A stretch of DNA of 22,567 nucleotides from JAGVPT01 sp964384415 (GCA_964384415.1 CAYLMV010000063.1:1-22567); one strand, 5' to 3'; positions 1-7,555 are shown, numbered from the stretch's first letter. Notes: generated by a model not told the origin, from the sequence alone. Program-made: numbers and translations.

Positions 1-1695
1 TTACACGCCGCACGTCTCGAAAGTGTGTATATTCCCAACGCCGGCAATGTTCCTCTCACATCGTTGAGCTTCTCGAGCAATGGAAGTTACGATAGCGGCG
101 GGATTATCGATTCGGTCTACTGGTTTGTGAACGGCAATCTCGTTGGCAGGAATAACGACCTAACATACCAATTCGATCAGGGCACGAATGTTATTAAACT
201 TGTTGTCCAGGACAATTTGGGCATCAGGGATTCAAGCATTGCAAAAGCGACGATATCAGATTTCAAAGTCTTCCTGAACGGTCCGATTCTTGCAGGTCCG
301 AGTTTGTTAGGTCGTGGAGTACTTTATGTGATAGGAACAGGCGATGCAGTCTACAGACTGGATTCGGCAGGCAACATCTTATATTCTCTTCAGGTCAATG
401 GCAGTATCAAATCTTCGAGCACGATAGCGTTCGACACTACTGTGTACATTGGATCTTCAGACAAGAATCTCTATGCCTTCTCGAAATTCGGGAATGAAGT
501 GTGGACTCCGTTAGCCATGGGAGGCGCACTGAATTCGACTCCGGCAGCAGATTCAATAACAAATCGGCTCTATGTGGGTGTGTCGAATAAGAATTTTGTT
601 GCTGTGGACAGATCGACGGGCACCGTCTCCTGGAACTACTTTGCCGATGCCCCAATTGCAAGTTCCGCAGCAATCACGCCCGACCGGAAGCTGGTTTTCG
701 CAAGCGTGATAGGAACCGTCTACGGATTCGACCTGACGAATTTGACTTCTCCTCCTCTGCCAACGTGGCAAATCCCGCTCTCGGATTCCATCTATTCGTC
801 TCCGGCTGTAGACGATGAAGGGTACAGCTATTATTGTACCACCGGCGGGAAGATTTTCAAGATAGCCATGTTCCAAGGAGAGCCGGCGAGCATAGTCTGG
901 CAAATGCAGACGGGAGGGGCCATTACCGGATCGCCTGTTATCGACGGCAATGGCGTGCTCTACGTCGGATGCGGTGACTCAAAATTGTATTCGGTTAACA
1001 TCACAAACGGAAGTATTAACTGGACATACCAGAGCGGTTCCTCCATTCTCTCGACCCCGGCCATCTCGAACATAGGAATGATCTATTTTGGAAACCATGG
1101 CGGCAAGGTCATCGCCCTTGATTCGAACTGTTCCGTGCATTGGTGCTATCAGGACAGCGCGAGCGTGGATGCGCCCCTCCTGTATGAAAATGGGACTCTG
1201 TACGTAGGGACCACTTCGGGCAGATTCCTCGCGTTCTACGATGATGCAGATTCTATCCCCAACGCTGTAAGTTCATCATATGGAGTATCCGGAAAACCAG
1301 AAGTTGCAATACAACCTCCTCTCTGGGGAACGTTTCACGGCGACAACCAAAGAACAGGGGTCGCTACACATCTGCGAGTGACCAAGGTCGACGACAAGAC
1401 AAATATGCTCCCAGGTGAATATGGTCTCTCTCAAAATTATCCGAATCCGTTCAATCCATCGACAACAATACGATTTGCCGTTCCGGTGCGAAGTCACGTG
1501 AAAATTGAGGTCTTCAATATCCTCGGCCAACGCATTGTGGAATTAGTGAACGGGGATGTTGGGGCGGGGTACTATGAAAAGGAATGGCAAGCTGCCGTAT
1601 CATCGGGGCTGTATCTCTATCGCATCGAGGCCGTATCTCTCACCGATCCAGGCAAGCATTTCGTCGCGGCAAGAAAAATGCTTCTCTTGAAATAA
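1..1695 (+). CDS. Secreted PKD/beta-propeller protein with type IX sorting domain (5' partial)
   Basis: The reading frame is open from the first base, so the N-terminus lies outside the window and 564 residues are visible. Residues about 12-85 look like a PKD or Ig-like fold (SYDSGG, YWFVNG, VVQDN). Residues about 90-410 are a PQQ/WD40-like beta-propeller with repeated blades of the type TPAxD..LYVG..D..LYxxD..G...W (for example STPAAD, SSPAVDDEG, GSPVIDGNG, STPAISNIG). Residues 474-564 form a type IX secretion C-terminal sorting domain: NYPNPFNPSTTIRF, then VFNILGQ, then GLYLYRIEA and a basic end. Proteins with this domain cross the outer membrane through the T9SS and are released or anchored to the surface. 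Ligand or substrate is unknown; quinone binding is not shown. A terminator-like hairpin follows at 1724-1749. Confidence 0.9.
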   Translation, partial: LHAARLESVYIPNAGNVPLTSLSFSSNGSYDSGGIIDSVYWFVNGNLVGRNNDLTYQFDQGTNVIKLVVQDNLGIRDSSIAKATISDFKVFLNGPILAGPSLLGRGVLYVIGTGDAVYRLDSAGNILYSLQVNGSIKSSSTIAFDTTVYIGSSDKNLYAFSKFGNEVWTPLAMGGALNSTPAADSITNRLYVGVSNKNFVAVDRSTGTVSWNYFADAPIASSAAITPDRKLVFASVIGTVYGFDLTNLTSPPLPTWQIPLSDSIYSSPAVDDEGYSYYCTTGGKIFKIAMFQGEPASIVWQMQTGGAITGSPVIDGNGVLYVGCGDSKLYSVNITNGSINWTYQSGSSILSTPAISNIGMIYFGNHGGKVIALDSNCSVHWCYQDSASVDAPLLYENGTLYVGTTSGRFLAFYDDADSIPNAVSSSYGVSGKPEVAIQPPLWGTFHGDNQRTGVATHLRVTKVDDKTNMLPGEYGLSQNYPNPFNPSTTIRFAVPVRSHVKIEVFNILGQRIVELVNGDVGAGYYEKEWQAAVSSGLYLYRIEAVSLTDPGKHFVAARKMLLLK

Positions 1696-1723
1696 GTACA
1701 GGAAGCACGCGGACTGTAACAAA

Positions 1724-1749
1724 AGAGCCATGGCATTTGTCATGGCTCT
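1724..1749. terminator. Hairpin between convergent genes
   Basis: AGAGCCATG (1724-1732) and CATGGCTCT (1741-1749) form a perfect 9-bp stem around an 8-base loop. It sits between the stop of the propeller gene (1695) and the stop of the minus-strand methyltransferase (1796), where a bidirectional terminator would be expected. The right side is followed by CTTG rather than a clean T run; the left flank is AAAA, which reads as T on the minus strand, so it may work better for the minus-strand gene. Confidence 0.55.
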
Positions 1750-1795
1750 CTTGTGTAACGCGGCTCCGATCCATCGTCGCTATGCAAGGCTGCTG

Positions 1796-2449
1796 CTATT
1801 TCTCCCCCTTAATCACCATCCAGAACCCGCACCAGGGAGCCAGGATNNNNNNNNNNNNNNNNNNNNNNNNNNNNNNNNNNNNNNNNNNNNNNNNNNNNNN
1901 NNNNNNNNNNNNNNNNNNNNNNNNNNNNNNNNNNNNNNNNNNNNNNAGCGAGTTCTTATGATACAACATGATGACGATTTTTCCGCCGGGTTTCAAAACC
2001 CGGTAGACCTCATCGATCGCCTGTTGTGTGTTCGGAGTGTGATGAAGCACGCCGAACGAATAGACGACATCGAACGAATTGTCGTCGAACGGAAGATGCT
2101 CGGCGTCTGAGACGCGGGCGTCGACCGGGATGTTGGCGAGAGCGAATCGCTTCTTGACCAACTCGATGCTCTGAGGAGTCAGATCCACCCCAGTGACTCG
2201 GGCGCCTCCTTTGGCAAACTCGAGGAGATCGGTTCCGAGCCCGCAGCCGACCTCGAGCAGCGTCTTTCCGGCGAACTTCTTGAAGCCGACGATCCTCTCC
2301 ATAAACGGCTGAGTCTCGTACCTGAACCTCTCCACCTCGTCGAAAAATTCCTTCGATCCCCACTCGACGTCGGTAAATTGCGTTCCGCAGGGATGAGAAT
2401 TCCAGTACTCCCGTACTTGGGCTTTCAGTTGTTCGTCTTGTTCGTTCAT
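1796..2449 (-). CDS. Class I SAM-dependent methyltransferase, interrupted by assembly gap
   Basis: The N-terminal 167 residues are readable. They carry the Rossmann SAM-binding motif LLEVGCGLGTD (about 64-74), an acidic ribose-binding position in GVDLTP (87-92), the DAEHLPF segment (115-121) and FGVLHHTPN followed by VLKPGGKIVI (151-160). This is a Methyltransf_11/25 type fold; the substrate cannot be told. After 100 N bases the frame resumes with a short tail ending FWMVIKGEK, which resembles the ends of related methyltransferases, so the downstream part probably is the true C-terminus. It lies 30 bases after asnB on the same strand and is probably cotranscribed with it; such pairs often belong to surface-polysaccharide or small-molecule loci. 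The ATG at 2447-2449 has no clear Shine-Dalgarno. Length and gap content are unknown. Confidence 0.8.
   Translation of the reverse strand: MNEQDEQLKAQVREYWNSHPCGTQFTDVEWGSKEFFDEVERFRYETQPFMERIVGFKKFAGKTLLEVGCGLGTDLLEFAKGGARVTGVDLTPQSIELVKKRFALANIPVDARVSDAEHLPFDDNSFDVVYSFGVLHHTPNTQQAIDEVYRVLKPGGKIVIMLYHKNSXXXXXXXXXXXXXXXXXXXXXXXXXXXXXXXXXXILAPWCGFWMVIKGEK
1847..1946. other. Assembly gap (100 N)
   Basis: Exactly 100 N bases, the conventional length for a scaffold gap of unknown size. It falls inside the methyltransferase gene. The true missing length may differ, so the encoded length of that gene should not be trusted. Confidence 0.97.
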
Positions 2450-2479
2450 CGTCGCAGCAATAAGGTTATATCGGCCGGA

Positions 2480-4375
2480 TTACGTGAGCGTCTCGCCGGC
2501 TATCCAGGATTTATGCCACATTTTAAAATTGATCAGGCTCCAGATTTCCGACGAATAATTGATCCCGGTGCGGTCGTATTCCGCGATCAGCGTGCGGATA
2601 TATTCCCGGTCGGTGTAGGGATCGTCATAGTCGAGCAAATACGGTCTCGCGTAATCGAGAATCCTCTTGGTCAGCATATTTTTTCCGGAGCCGGTAAAGC
2701 CGATCTTCTTCCTGTAGATAATGTTGTGAGGAATCAGCCCTTCCACTGCTTTCTTCAGAATGTATTTTGTCTCGCCATTCTTGATTTTCAGCCTCCACGG
2801 GATCTTCATGGAGAACTCCACGAGCTTATGGTCGAGGAATGGAACGCGAGCTTCCACGGACGTCGCCATCGTCATCTTATCGACTCGCATCAAAAGCAGT
2901 TCCGGAAGGCGGTTCTTGAATTCCCAGTAGATCATCTTGGTGGAATAGTCGTCGCCGGGGACAGATTGGAACGCCATATCGACCATGGGTGCCGAATCCC
3001 CTGCGTGAGAGCGGAGCAGTTTCCGCTTCTCAGCATCGTCGAACGCAGTTCCTCCTCCCAGGAAAGTGCCGTTGGCGGCGAGAAAATTCTTGATGTAGTT
3101 TTGCCGGTAGTTCATACTGAGCGATTTCAGGATCGGCGAAAGGAGCCCGTAACCCGCCGAACGGAGCGACCCCGGGAGGGAGCGGACGAATCGGAACTGC
3201 TCCTGAAGGTGAAGGACCTTCTTGTACAAGGAATAGCCGCAGAATTGCTCGTCGCTTCCTTCACCGACCTGTACGACGATGGTTCCGTTGTCTCGCGCGA
3301 GCTTTGAGACGTAATAGAGCGGGAACGAAACCGGGTCCGCCAGCGGCTCGTCGTGATGATAGATCACCTTCGGGAACAAGCTGATGAACTCTTCGTCGCC
3401 GATGACGACTTCGTGATGATTCGTTTTGAACTCTTTTGACACTTGCTGGGCATACGAGAATTCATTCACGTGCTGCTGCCCCCTGATGGCAACGGAAAAG
3501 GTGTCGACAGGCCGGCTCATGAGTTTGCTCATCAGGGCGACGTTGGTGCTGGAATCGATCCCCCCGCTCAGAAAAACGCCGAACGGCACGTCGCTCATCA
3601 TCCGTTTTTCGATTGACTCTTGCAGCAATTCGCGGATGCGTTTCGTGCAATACTCTTCGTTGGTGACATCCTCTCCGTTGACCGGCTGGATGATACTCCA
3701 ATATTCCTTCTTTGCCATTTCGCCGTTGAGCGATACTTCCAGGTAGTGCCCCGCTTCAAGTTTCGAAACGCCTTTGAAGAGAGTCTGGGGGGCAGGCGTA
3801 GCGATGAAAGTGAAGTAATGCGAAAGAGCGGTTTCGTCTACCTCGCGCGCGATCGAACTGTCTTCGAGAATAGCTTTGATCTCCGATGCGAAGAGCAGCC
3901 GGTTGTTCCTCACCGTATAATAGAGTGGTTTGATTCCGATCCGGTCTCTGAAGAGAAAGAGCTTCTCCTTCCGCGAATCCCAAATTGCCATCCCGAACAT
4001 TCCCTCGAGCCGTTCCACAAATGAGGGGCCGTACTCTTCATACGCGTAGATCAATGTTTCTGTATCGCTGTGCGATTTGTACCGGTGTCCCTTCGCTTCG
4101 AGGGCCGGACGGAGCTTGGCGTGGTTGTAGACCTCTCCGTTGAAGACGATCCACACGGTTCCATCCTCGTTGGACATCGGCTGATTGCCCGCCGGCGACA
4201 GGTCAACGATAGCCAGCCGCCGAAATCCAAGGCCGAGATTTCTGGACGGCGAGACGTAGATCCCGTCGGAGTCGGGTCCGCGATGTTCAATTTTTTTCGT
4301 CATGCGGCGGATGAGAGGCTCGTCGACCGGATGAGAATTGGCGCTAAAGTGTAGGATTCCGCAGATGCCGCACAT
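2480..4375 (-). CDS. asnB: Asparagine synthase (glutamine-hydrolysing)
   Basis: 631 residues, the normal size for class B asparagine synthases. Cys2 right after the initiator (MCGICG) is the N-terminal nucleophile of the glutaminase domain. HRGPDSDG (31-38), RLAIVDLS, GEVYNH (80-85), SDTETL and RDRIGIKPLYY complete that domain. The synthetase domain has the PP-loop SGGIDSS (270-276), the second ATP-site motif GEGSDEQFCGY (371-381) and SVEARVPFLDHKLVEF. It converts aspartate, glutamine and ATP to asparagine, glutamate, AMP and PPi in the cytoplasm. Because it is followed after 30 bases by a methyltransferase, it could instead be an AsnB-like amidotransferase acting on a polysaccharide or secondary metabolite; the sequence alone does not decide. 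The ATG start is forced because Cys2 must follow it. Confidence 0.93.
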   Translation of the reverse strand: MCGICGILHFSANSHPVDEPLIRRMTKKIEHRGPDSDGIYVSPSRNLGLGFRRLAIVDLSPAGNQPMSNEDGTVWIVFNGEVYNHAKLRPALEAKGHRYKSHSDTETLIYAYEEYGPSFVERLEGMFGMAIWDSRKEKLFLFRDRIGIKPLYYTVRNNRLLFASEIKAILEDSSIAREVDETALSHYFTFIATPAPQTLFKGVSKLEAGHYLEVSLNGEMAKKEYWSIIQPVNGEDVTNEEYCTKRIRELLQESIEKRMMSDVPFGVFLSGGIDSSTNVALMSKLMSRPVDTFSVAIRGQQHVNEFSYAQQVSKEFKTNHHEVVIGDEEFISLFPKVIYHHDEPLADPVSFPLYYVSKLARDNGTIVVQVGEGSDEQFCGYSLYKKVLHLQEQFRFVRSLPGSLRSAGYGLLSPILKSLSMNYRQNYIKNFLAANGTFLGGGTAFDDAEKRKLLRSHAGDSAPMVDMAFQSVPGDDYSTKMIYWEFKNRLPELLLMRVDKMTMATSVEARVPFLDHKLVEFSMKIPWRLKIKNGETKYILKKAVEGLIPHNIIYRKKIGFTGSGKNMLTKRILDYARPYLLDYDDPYTDREYIRTLIAEYDRTGINYSSEIWSLINFKMWHKSWIAGETLT

Positions 4376-4409
4376 TGAAGGGACTATACATTAAGTTCAA
4401 TTAAACCAA

Positions 4410-4442
4410 AAAGCTAAATCCGATTTTCTCGGACTTAGCTTT
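4410..4442 (-). terminator. Minus-strand terminator-like hairpin upstream of asnB
   Basis: AAAGCTAAATCCGA (4410-4423) and TCGGACTTAGCTTT (4429-4442) form a 14-bp stem with one A-C mismatch around a 5-base loop. Read on the minus strand it is followed by TTTTTGGTTT, the pattern of an intrinsic terminator; on the plus strand no T run follows. It lies 35 bases upstream of the asnB start, with no minus-strand gene above it, so it may be an attenuator or may insulate asnB from read-through. Confidence 0.55.
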
Positions 4443-4510
4443 CGCTTACCAGAAGGTAGCGCATTTTCGTTTGAGTTTCAAGGAGACTCAGTATTCGGTG
4501 GTGTTACACT

Positions 4511-4590
4511 TTGGATGCCCGGATAGAAGCATCCGGGCATGACAAACGCTGGAGTGCGTCATTCCTGAACGTTCTTATCGGGAATCAATT
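4511..4590. repeat. Two adjacent palindromic intergenic repeats
   Basis: ATGCCCGGAT (4515-4524) and ATCCGGGCAT (4531-4540) form a perfect 10-bp stem with a 6-base loop. About 20 bases on, ATTCCTGA (4561-4568) pairs with TCGGGAAT (4578-4585) with one G-T pair. Both begin or end in GTCAT/ATGAC-like flanks, the style of short interspersed palindromic repeats. No gene is seen in 4376-4654 apart from these and the hairpin at 4410-4442. Confidence 0.6.
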
Positions 4591-4654
4591 GGTCCAGAAA
4601 TCAAATGCTCCTGGCCATATTGCTTTTCTTGACTCTTCTCTTACATTGCCATGT

Positions 4655-5356
4655 ATGAAATTCGCCGTCATCTCGGATATTCACGGAAATCTCGAAGGTC
4701 TGACAAAAGCGTTCGAGATCATCGATGCCAGGAATGTCGATCAGGTCTATTGCCTTGGCGATATCATCGGCTACGGAGCCAACCCGAATGAATGCATTTC
4801 CATGCTGCGCGCCCGCGATGTTGCCTCTATTATTGGAAATCACGACCAGGCGGTGATCGATGCGGCAAAGGCCGGCACGTTCAACGATTTTGCCAGGAAG
4901 GCGGTAGACTGGACTGCTCGGCAGCTGACATCCGACAACGTCGACTTTCTCTCTCATCTCCCCTACACCATCGTCGCTCACGATTGCACGTTCGTCCACG
5001 CATCTCCGGACAAGCCGGAAGAATGGAACTATATTCTCTCGGTCTATGAAGCCCAGGAGCATTTCCGGTTCTTCTCGACTTCAATTTGCTGGTTCGGACA
5101 TTCGCACCGGAGCGGCGTTTTTTGTGATGACCTGAAGTCCAAAGAAGTGGAGAGGGGAAAGCGCTACATGATCAACGTCGGCAGCGTTGGCCAGCCGAGG
5201 AACGGAGACAGCCGGCTAAGCTTTGGGATTTTCGATACGGAACGGTGGGAGTATGAGCACGTGGTATCTGAGTACAATGTCGAATTGGCTAGGAAGAAGA
5301 TTATCGAGGCGGGGCTTCCTGTCTACCTGGCGGACAGGCTTCTCTTCGGAGCGTGA
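4655..5356 (+). CDS. Calcineurin-like metallophosphoesterase
   Basis: 233 residues with the full set of metallophosphoesterase motifs: SDIHGN (D8, H10), GDIIGYG (D36), GNHD (N62, H63), FVHA (H115) and GHSH (H149, H151). These bind two metal ions and hydrolyse phosphate esters. The small size and INVGSVGQPRNGD segment match the Metallophos_2/YfcE-like family, often annotated as phosphodiesterase or diadenosine-tetraphosphatase-like; the substrate is unknown. The frame is open further upstream to a TTG at 4511, but that extension would run through two repeat hairpins and adds 48 low-quality residues before the conserved beta strand, so ATG 4655 is chosen. It is a single gene between repeat-rich spacers and is convergent with the thioredoxin-like gene. 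Confidence 0.9.
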   Translation: MKFAVISDIHGNLEGLTKAFEIIDARNVDQVYCLGDIIGYGANPNECISMLRARDVASIIGNHDQAVIDAAKAGTFNDFARKAVDWTARQLTSDNVDFLSHLPYTIVAHDCTFVHASPDKPEEWNYILSVYEAQEHFRFFSTSICWFGHSHRSGVFCDDLKSKEVERGKRYMINVGSVGQPRNGDSRLSFGIFDTERWEYEHVVSEYNVELARKKIIEAGLPVYLADRLLFGA

Positions 5357-5381
5357 CATCTGGCAGGACTAAGTAACTACA

Positions 5382-5476
5382 AAGGAAAACCGCAAAGGCG
5401 CTAATAAGACCAAGTCGAAAATAGATCGTCTTTCAACACTCTTCCTTTGCGCTCTTCGCCAATTCGCGGTTCCCCT
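5382..5476. repeat. Imperfect inverted repeat between convergent genes
   Basis: The left arm around 5384-5402 (GGAAAACCGCAAAGGCGC) is an imperfect reverse complement of the right arm around 5445-5476 (containing CTTTGCGCTCTTCGCC and TTCGCGGTTCCCC). The GCGAAGGCGCAAAG-like core resembles an interspersed repeat I have seen in many bacterial drafts (memory, not checked). It occupies the 150-base spacer between the metallophosphoesterase stop and the thioredoxin-like stop and may serve as a terminator. Confidence 0.5.
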
Positions 5477-5506
5477 CTCACTTCGAGAAGTCTTATCTGC
5501 ATCAGG

Positions 5507-6106
5507 CTAGTCTTTGATTGCCGCCAGCGCTTGCTGGAACGTCTCTTTCGATTGCATCCCGATCATCTTCCGTACGATCTCTCCCTTTTTGTTCACAAAA
5601 AACGAAGTGGGAATACCGCGGATTCCTCCGAAGGCGCTCTCCAGGTCTCCATTATCGATAACGATCGGGTAGGTGAGATTGGACTGTGCGGCGAAATCGT
5701 GAACGAGTTTTAGAACATCGCCGTCCCGGTCGACAGAAATCCCGATGATCTTGATGTTCTTGTCCCGGTATTCATTGCTGAGCGCGATGAGGTCCGGCAG
5801 TTCGCGTTTGCACGGTCCACACCACGTCGCCCAGAAGTTGATCAACACGACATTGTCCTTGGAATAATCGGAGAACGAAATTTTCTTCCCTCCTTCATCA
5901 ACCCAGCTAAAGTTCGCAACTTTGTTTCCTTCATTTTTCTCAACGCCATTCACCTTCGAGACGTTTGCGATGTAGTCCCCCGACGCCGGCTGCGCCCGAG
6001 ACGTTGAAGCCGATTGGGATGTTTGGTTTTCCTGACCGCTTTTTGAGCAGCCTCCCAACGTAATGACAATAAGTATCGGCGGAATTATTCTTTTGAATGC
6101 GAACAT
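5507..6106 (-). CDS. TlpA/ResA-like thioredoxin lipoprotein
   Basis: 199 residues. The start ATG (6104-6106) follows a good Shine-Dalgarno (AAAGGAGC, 6 bases away), which rules out a longer in-frame extension into the preceding gene. Residues 1-20 are a lipoprotein signal with lipobox LGGC, Cys20 being the lipidated residue. A Ser/Gln/Thr-rich linker runs to about 45. The thioredoxin fold follows with FWATWCGPC (redox pair Cys96/Cys99) and the GIPTSFFV segment holding the cis-proline. Family members reduce disulfides of periplasmic proteins, for example in cytochrome c maturation, or act in disulfide stress. It is the last gene of the sigma/anti-sigma operon, 34 bases after the anti-sigma gene, so its expression is probably tied to that sigma factor. 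Confidence 0.9.
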   Translation of the reverse strand: MFAFKRIIPPILIVITLGGCSKSGQENQTSQSASTSRAQPASGDYIANVSKVNGVEKNEGNKVANFSWVDEGGKKISFSDYSKDNVVLINFWATWCGPCKRELPDLIALSNEYRDKNIKIIGISVDRDGDVLKLVHDFAAQSNLTYPIVIDNGDLESAFGGIRGIPTSFFVNKKGEIVRKMIGMQSKETFQQALAAIKD

Positions 6107-6140
6107 TGAAAGCTCCTTTTTCGGGGATGATCGGAAGGGT

Positions 6141-6965
6141 CTACAAGGGGTTTTTGTCGCTGAGCAAGGCAACCATTTTTGCCCTGTCCATCTTGCTGAC
6201 GGCGGCGCACAGCGTGTTCTTGTGACGCCAGAGGACAACGTTGCAGAGGTCGGAGGTTTGTTCAAAATACCACCCCGTTTTTTCCAGGGCAGCCTTTGCG
6301 TTCTCGGGCAACCCCACCGTGTTGCCGCGCAGCACTTCATTGAAGTCGACCTGGTAGACGTAGAGGATGCCTTCTCCTCCTATTTTGTACACGACGTGTA
6401 CCAGCCTGACACCGTTCACATTGGACAGAACTCCGCCGCACCAATCGCAGCCGTCCAGCGCCGCGACGTTCACTTCGAAAGGAGTATCTTTCGAAAGGTA
6501 GTCCTTCACATCTCCCGGGTCGTGGCTGATGAGATCGGGTTTCAGCAGCCCGGTCATTGCGGCGCTGTAATTGCTGATCGATTGCGCGATAATATTCTTC
6601 TTTGTTGAGATCGGGATCGCATTGTCCTTTTGAAGAAGCGAAACCGCCCCGACGGCAATTGTGAGAAGCGCAACAAGAGCGACTGCTGGATTGAGAAATG
6701 CCCCGCCGAAAAGTGAACTCAGCCAGCTGCTGGAAGTTGATGCGGTGCCGCGAAGGGAAGTGAGGAGGGAGGTATACGTCTCGGACGGAACCGATTCGCG
6801 CGGAATCCTTGCGCGCACGACGCCTTTCGTTATTTGTTCCATCTCGTATTCGCACCGGCACGAGGGGCAAACGATTGCATGATCGTTAAAATACTGCTTA
6901 TTTCCGCCCCGGAGCCGATCGTCGACAGCGTCGCTGATCAGGTCCTGGAACTCTCTACAGTCCAC
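6141..6965 (-). CDS. Membrane anti-sigma factor with zinc-binding N-terminus
   Basis: 274 residues starting at GTG (6963-6965), supported by AGGAG seven bases upstream. The N-terminal domain has the anti-sigma zinc motif His29-x3-Cys33-x2-Cys36 (HAIVCPSC). One membrane span lies at about 92-111. The extracytoplasmic C-terminal domain holds CDWCGG (Cys173, Cys176), a VHVVYK strand, and SDLCNVVLWRHKNTLC with Cys241 and Cys253. This layout (ZAS domain, helix, outer domain with GG..L...G and NVVLWR elements) is known in anti-sigma factors paired with ECF sigma factors; it holds the sigma factor at the membrane until a signal arrives. The four outer cysteines and the neighbouring thioredoxin suggest redox or metal sensing, which is inference. 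It follows the sigma gene by 32 bases. Confidence 0.85.
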   Translation of the reverse strand: MDCREFQDLISDAVDDRLRGGNKQYFNDHAIVCPSCRCEYEMEQITKGVVRARIPRESVPSETYTSLLTSLRGTASTSSSWLSSLFGGAFLNPAVALVALLTIAVGAVSLLQKDNAIPISTKKNIIAQSISNYSAAMTGLLKPDLISHDPGDVKDYLSKDTPFEVNVAALDGCDWCGGVLSNVNGVRLVHVVYKIGGEGILYVYQVDFNEVLRGNTVGLPENAKAALEKTGWYFEQTSDLCNVVLWRHKNTLCAAVSKMDRAKMVALLSDKNPL

Positions 6966-6997
6966 CGCTACTCCTGTACTCTAAACAACTTCATTGT

Positions 6998-7555
6998 TCA
7001 ATCCTTCCCTACAAATCCGCGCTTCTTCGCGTACTCAAAAAGTTTTGAATACAGAAGCTTCCGTCCGCGATGCAGCCGCGACCGCACCGTACCAACGGGA
7101 CACTCAACGAACTCCGCGATTTCTTCGTACGTTAATTCTTCGATATCGCAGAGGATCACAACAGTTCTGAACTCTTCCGGGAGCGATTCAAGGGCTTTCG
7201 TGACATCGTCGTCGAGAAGGTGACCGAAGAGCTTCTCTTGCAGGTCGTTTGCATCGGTCGAATCTTCCCGGATGATGTTGTAGAAATTCTGAATATCGTT
7301 GTAATCAACGGTATCGGGCTCCTTCACTGCCTTCCGATAAACGTTGATATACGTGTTTTTCATAATACGAAACAACCATGCCCGTACATTCGTTCCTTTT
7401 TCGTACTTATCCCAGAACCGGTACGCCTTCAGGAACGTCTCCTGGAGAAGGTCGTGAGCGTCGTCGGCATTCCCTGTCATACGAAGAGCATAATTATAGA
7501 GGATGTCCGTATGCGGAATGGCTTCCTTCTCGAACTCCTTGTGGAGCCCCTTCAT
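6998..7555 (-). CDS. ECF-type RNA polymerase sigma factor
   Basis: 185 residues from the chosen ATG. Region 2 spans about 10-75 (ALRMTGNADDAHDLLQETF, then KGTNVRAWLFRIMKNTYIN), and region 4 spans about 118-172 (ALESLPEEFRTVVIL, YEEIAEF, PVGTVRSRLHRGRKLL, the helix-turn-helix). The family directs RNA polymerase to stress or envelope promoters. The frame is open upstream with another ATG at 7588 and more residues to 7708, but the extension is not sigma-like; neither start has a Shine-Dalgarno, so the start is uncertain. It is first in an operon with its anti-sigma factor and a thioredoxin lipoprotein, and divergent from the 808-residue lipoprotein gene. Positive autoregulation is common in this arrangement. 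Confidence 0.92.
   Translation of the reverse strand: MKGLHKEFEKEAIPHTDILYNYALRMTGNADDAHDLLQETFLKAYRFWDKYEKGTNVRAWLFRIMKNTYINVYRKAVKEPDTVDYNDIQNFYNIIREDSTDANDLQEKLFGHLLDDDVTKALESLPEEFRTVVILCDIEELTYEEIAEFVECPVGTVRSRLHRGRKLLYSKLFEYAKKRGFVGKD

Noticed and set aside
2378..3307. 309-codon open frame opposite asnB
   Set aside because: It is antisense to conserved asnB codons and to the methyltransferase start, and its translation shows no known domain.
4511..4654. 48-residue N-terminal extension of the metallophosphoesterase from a TTG
   Set aside because: It passes through two palindromic repeats and has no family similarity; the conserved first strand starts at ATG 4655.
6107..6340. Longer N-terminus for the thioredoxin-like protein
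   Set aside because: It overlaps the anti-sigma gene out of frame, lies before a clear lipoprotein signal, and a good ribosome binding site marks ATG 6106.
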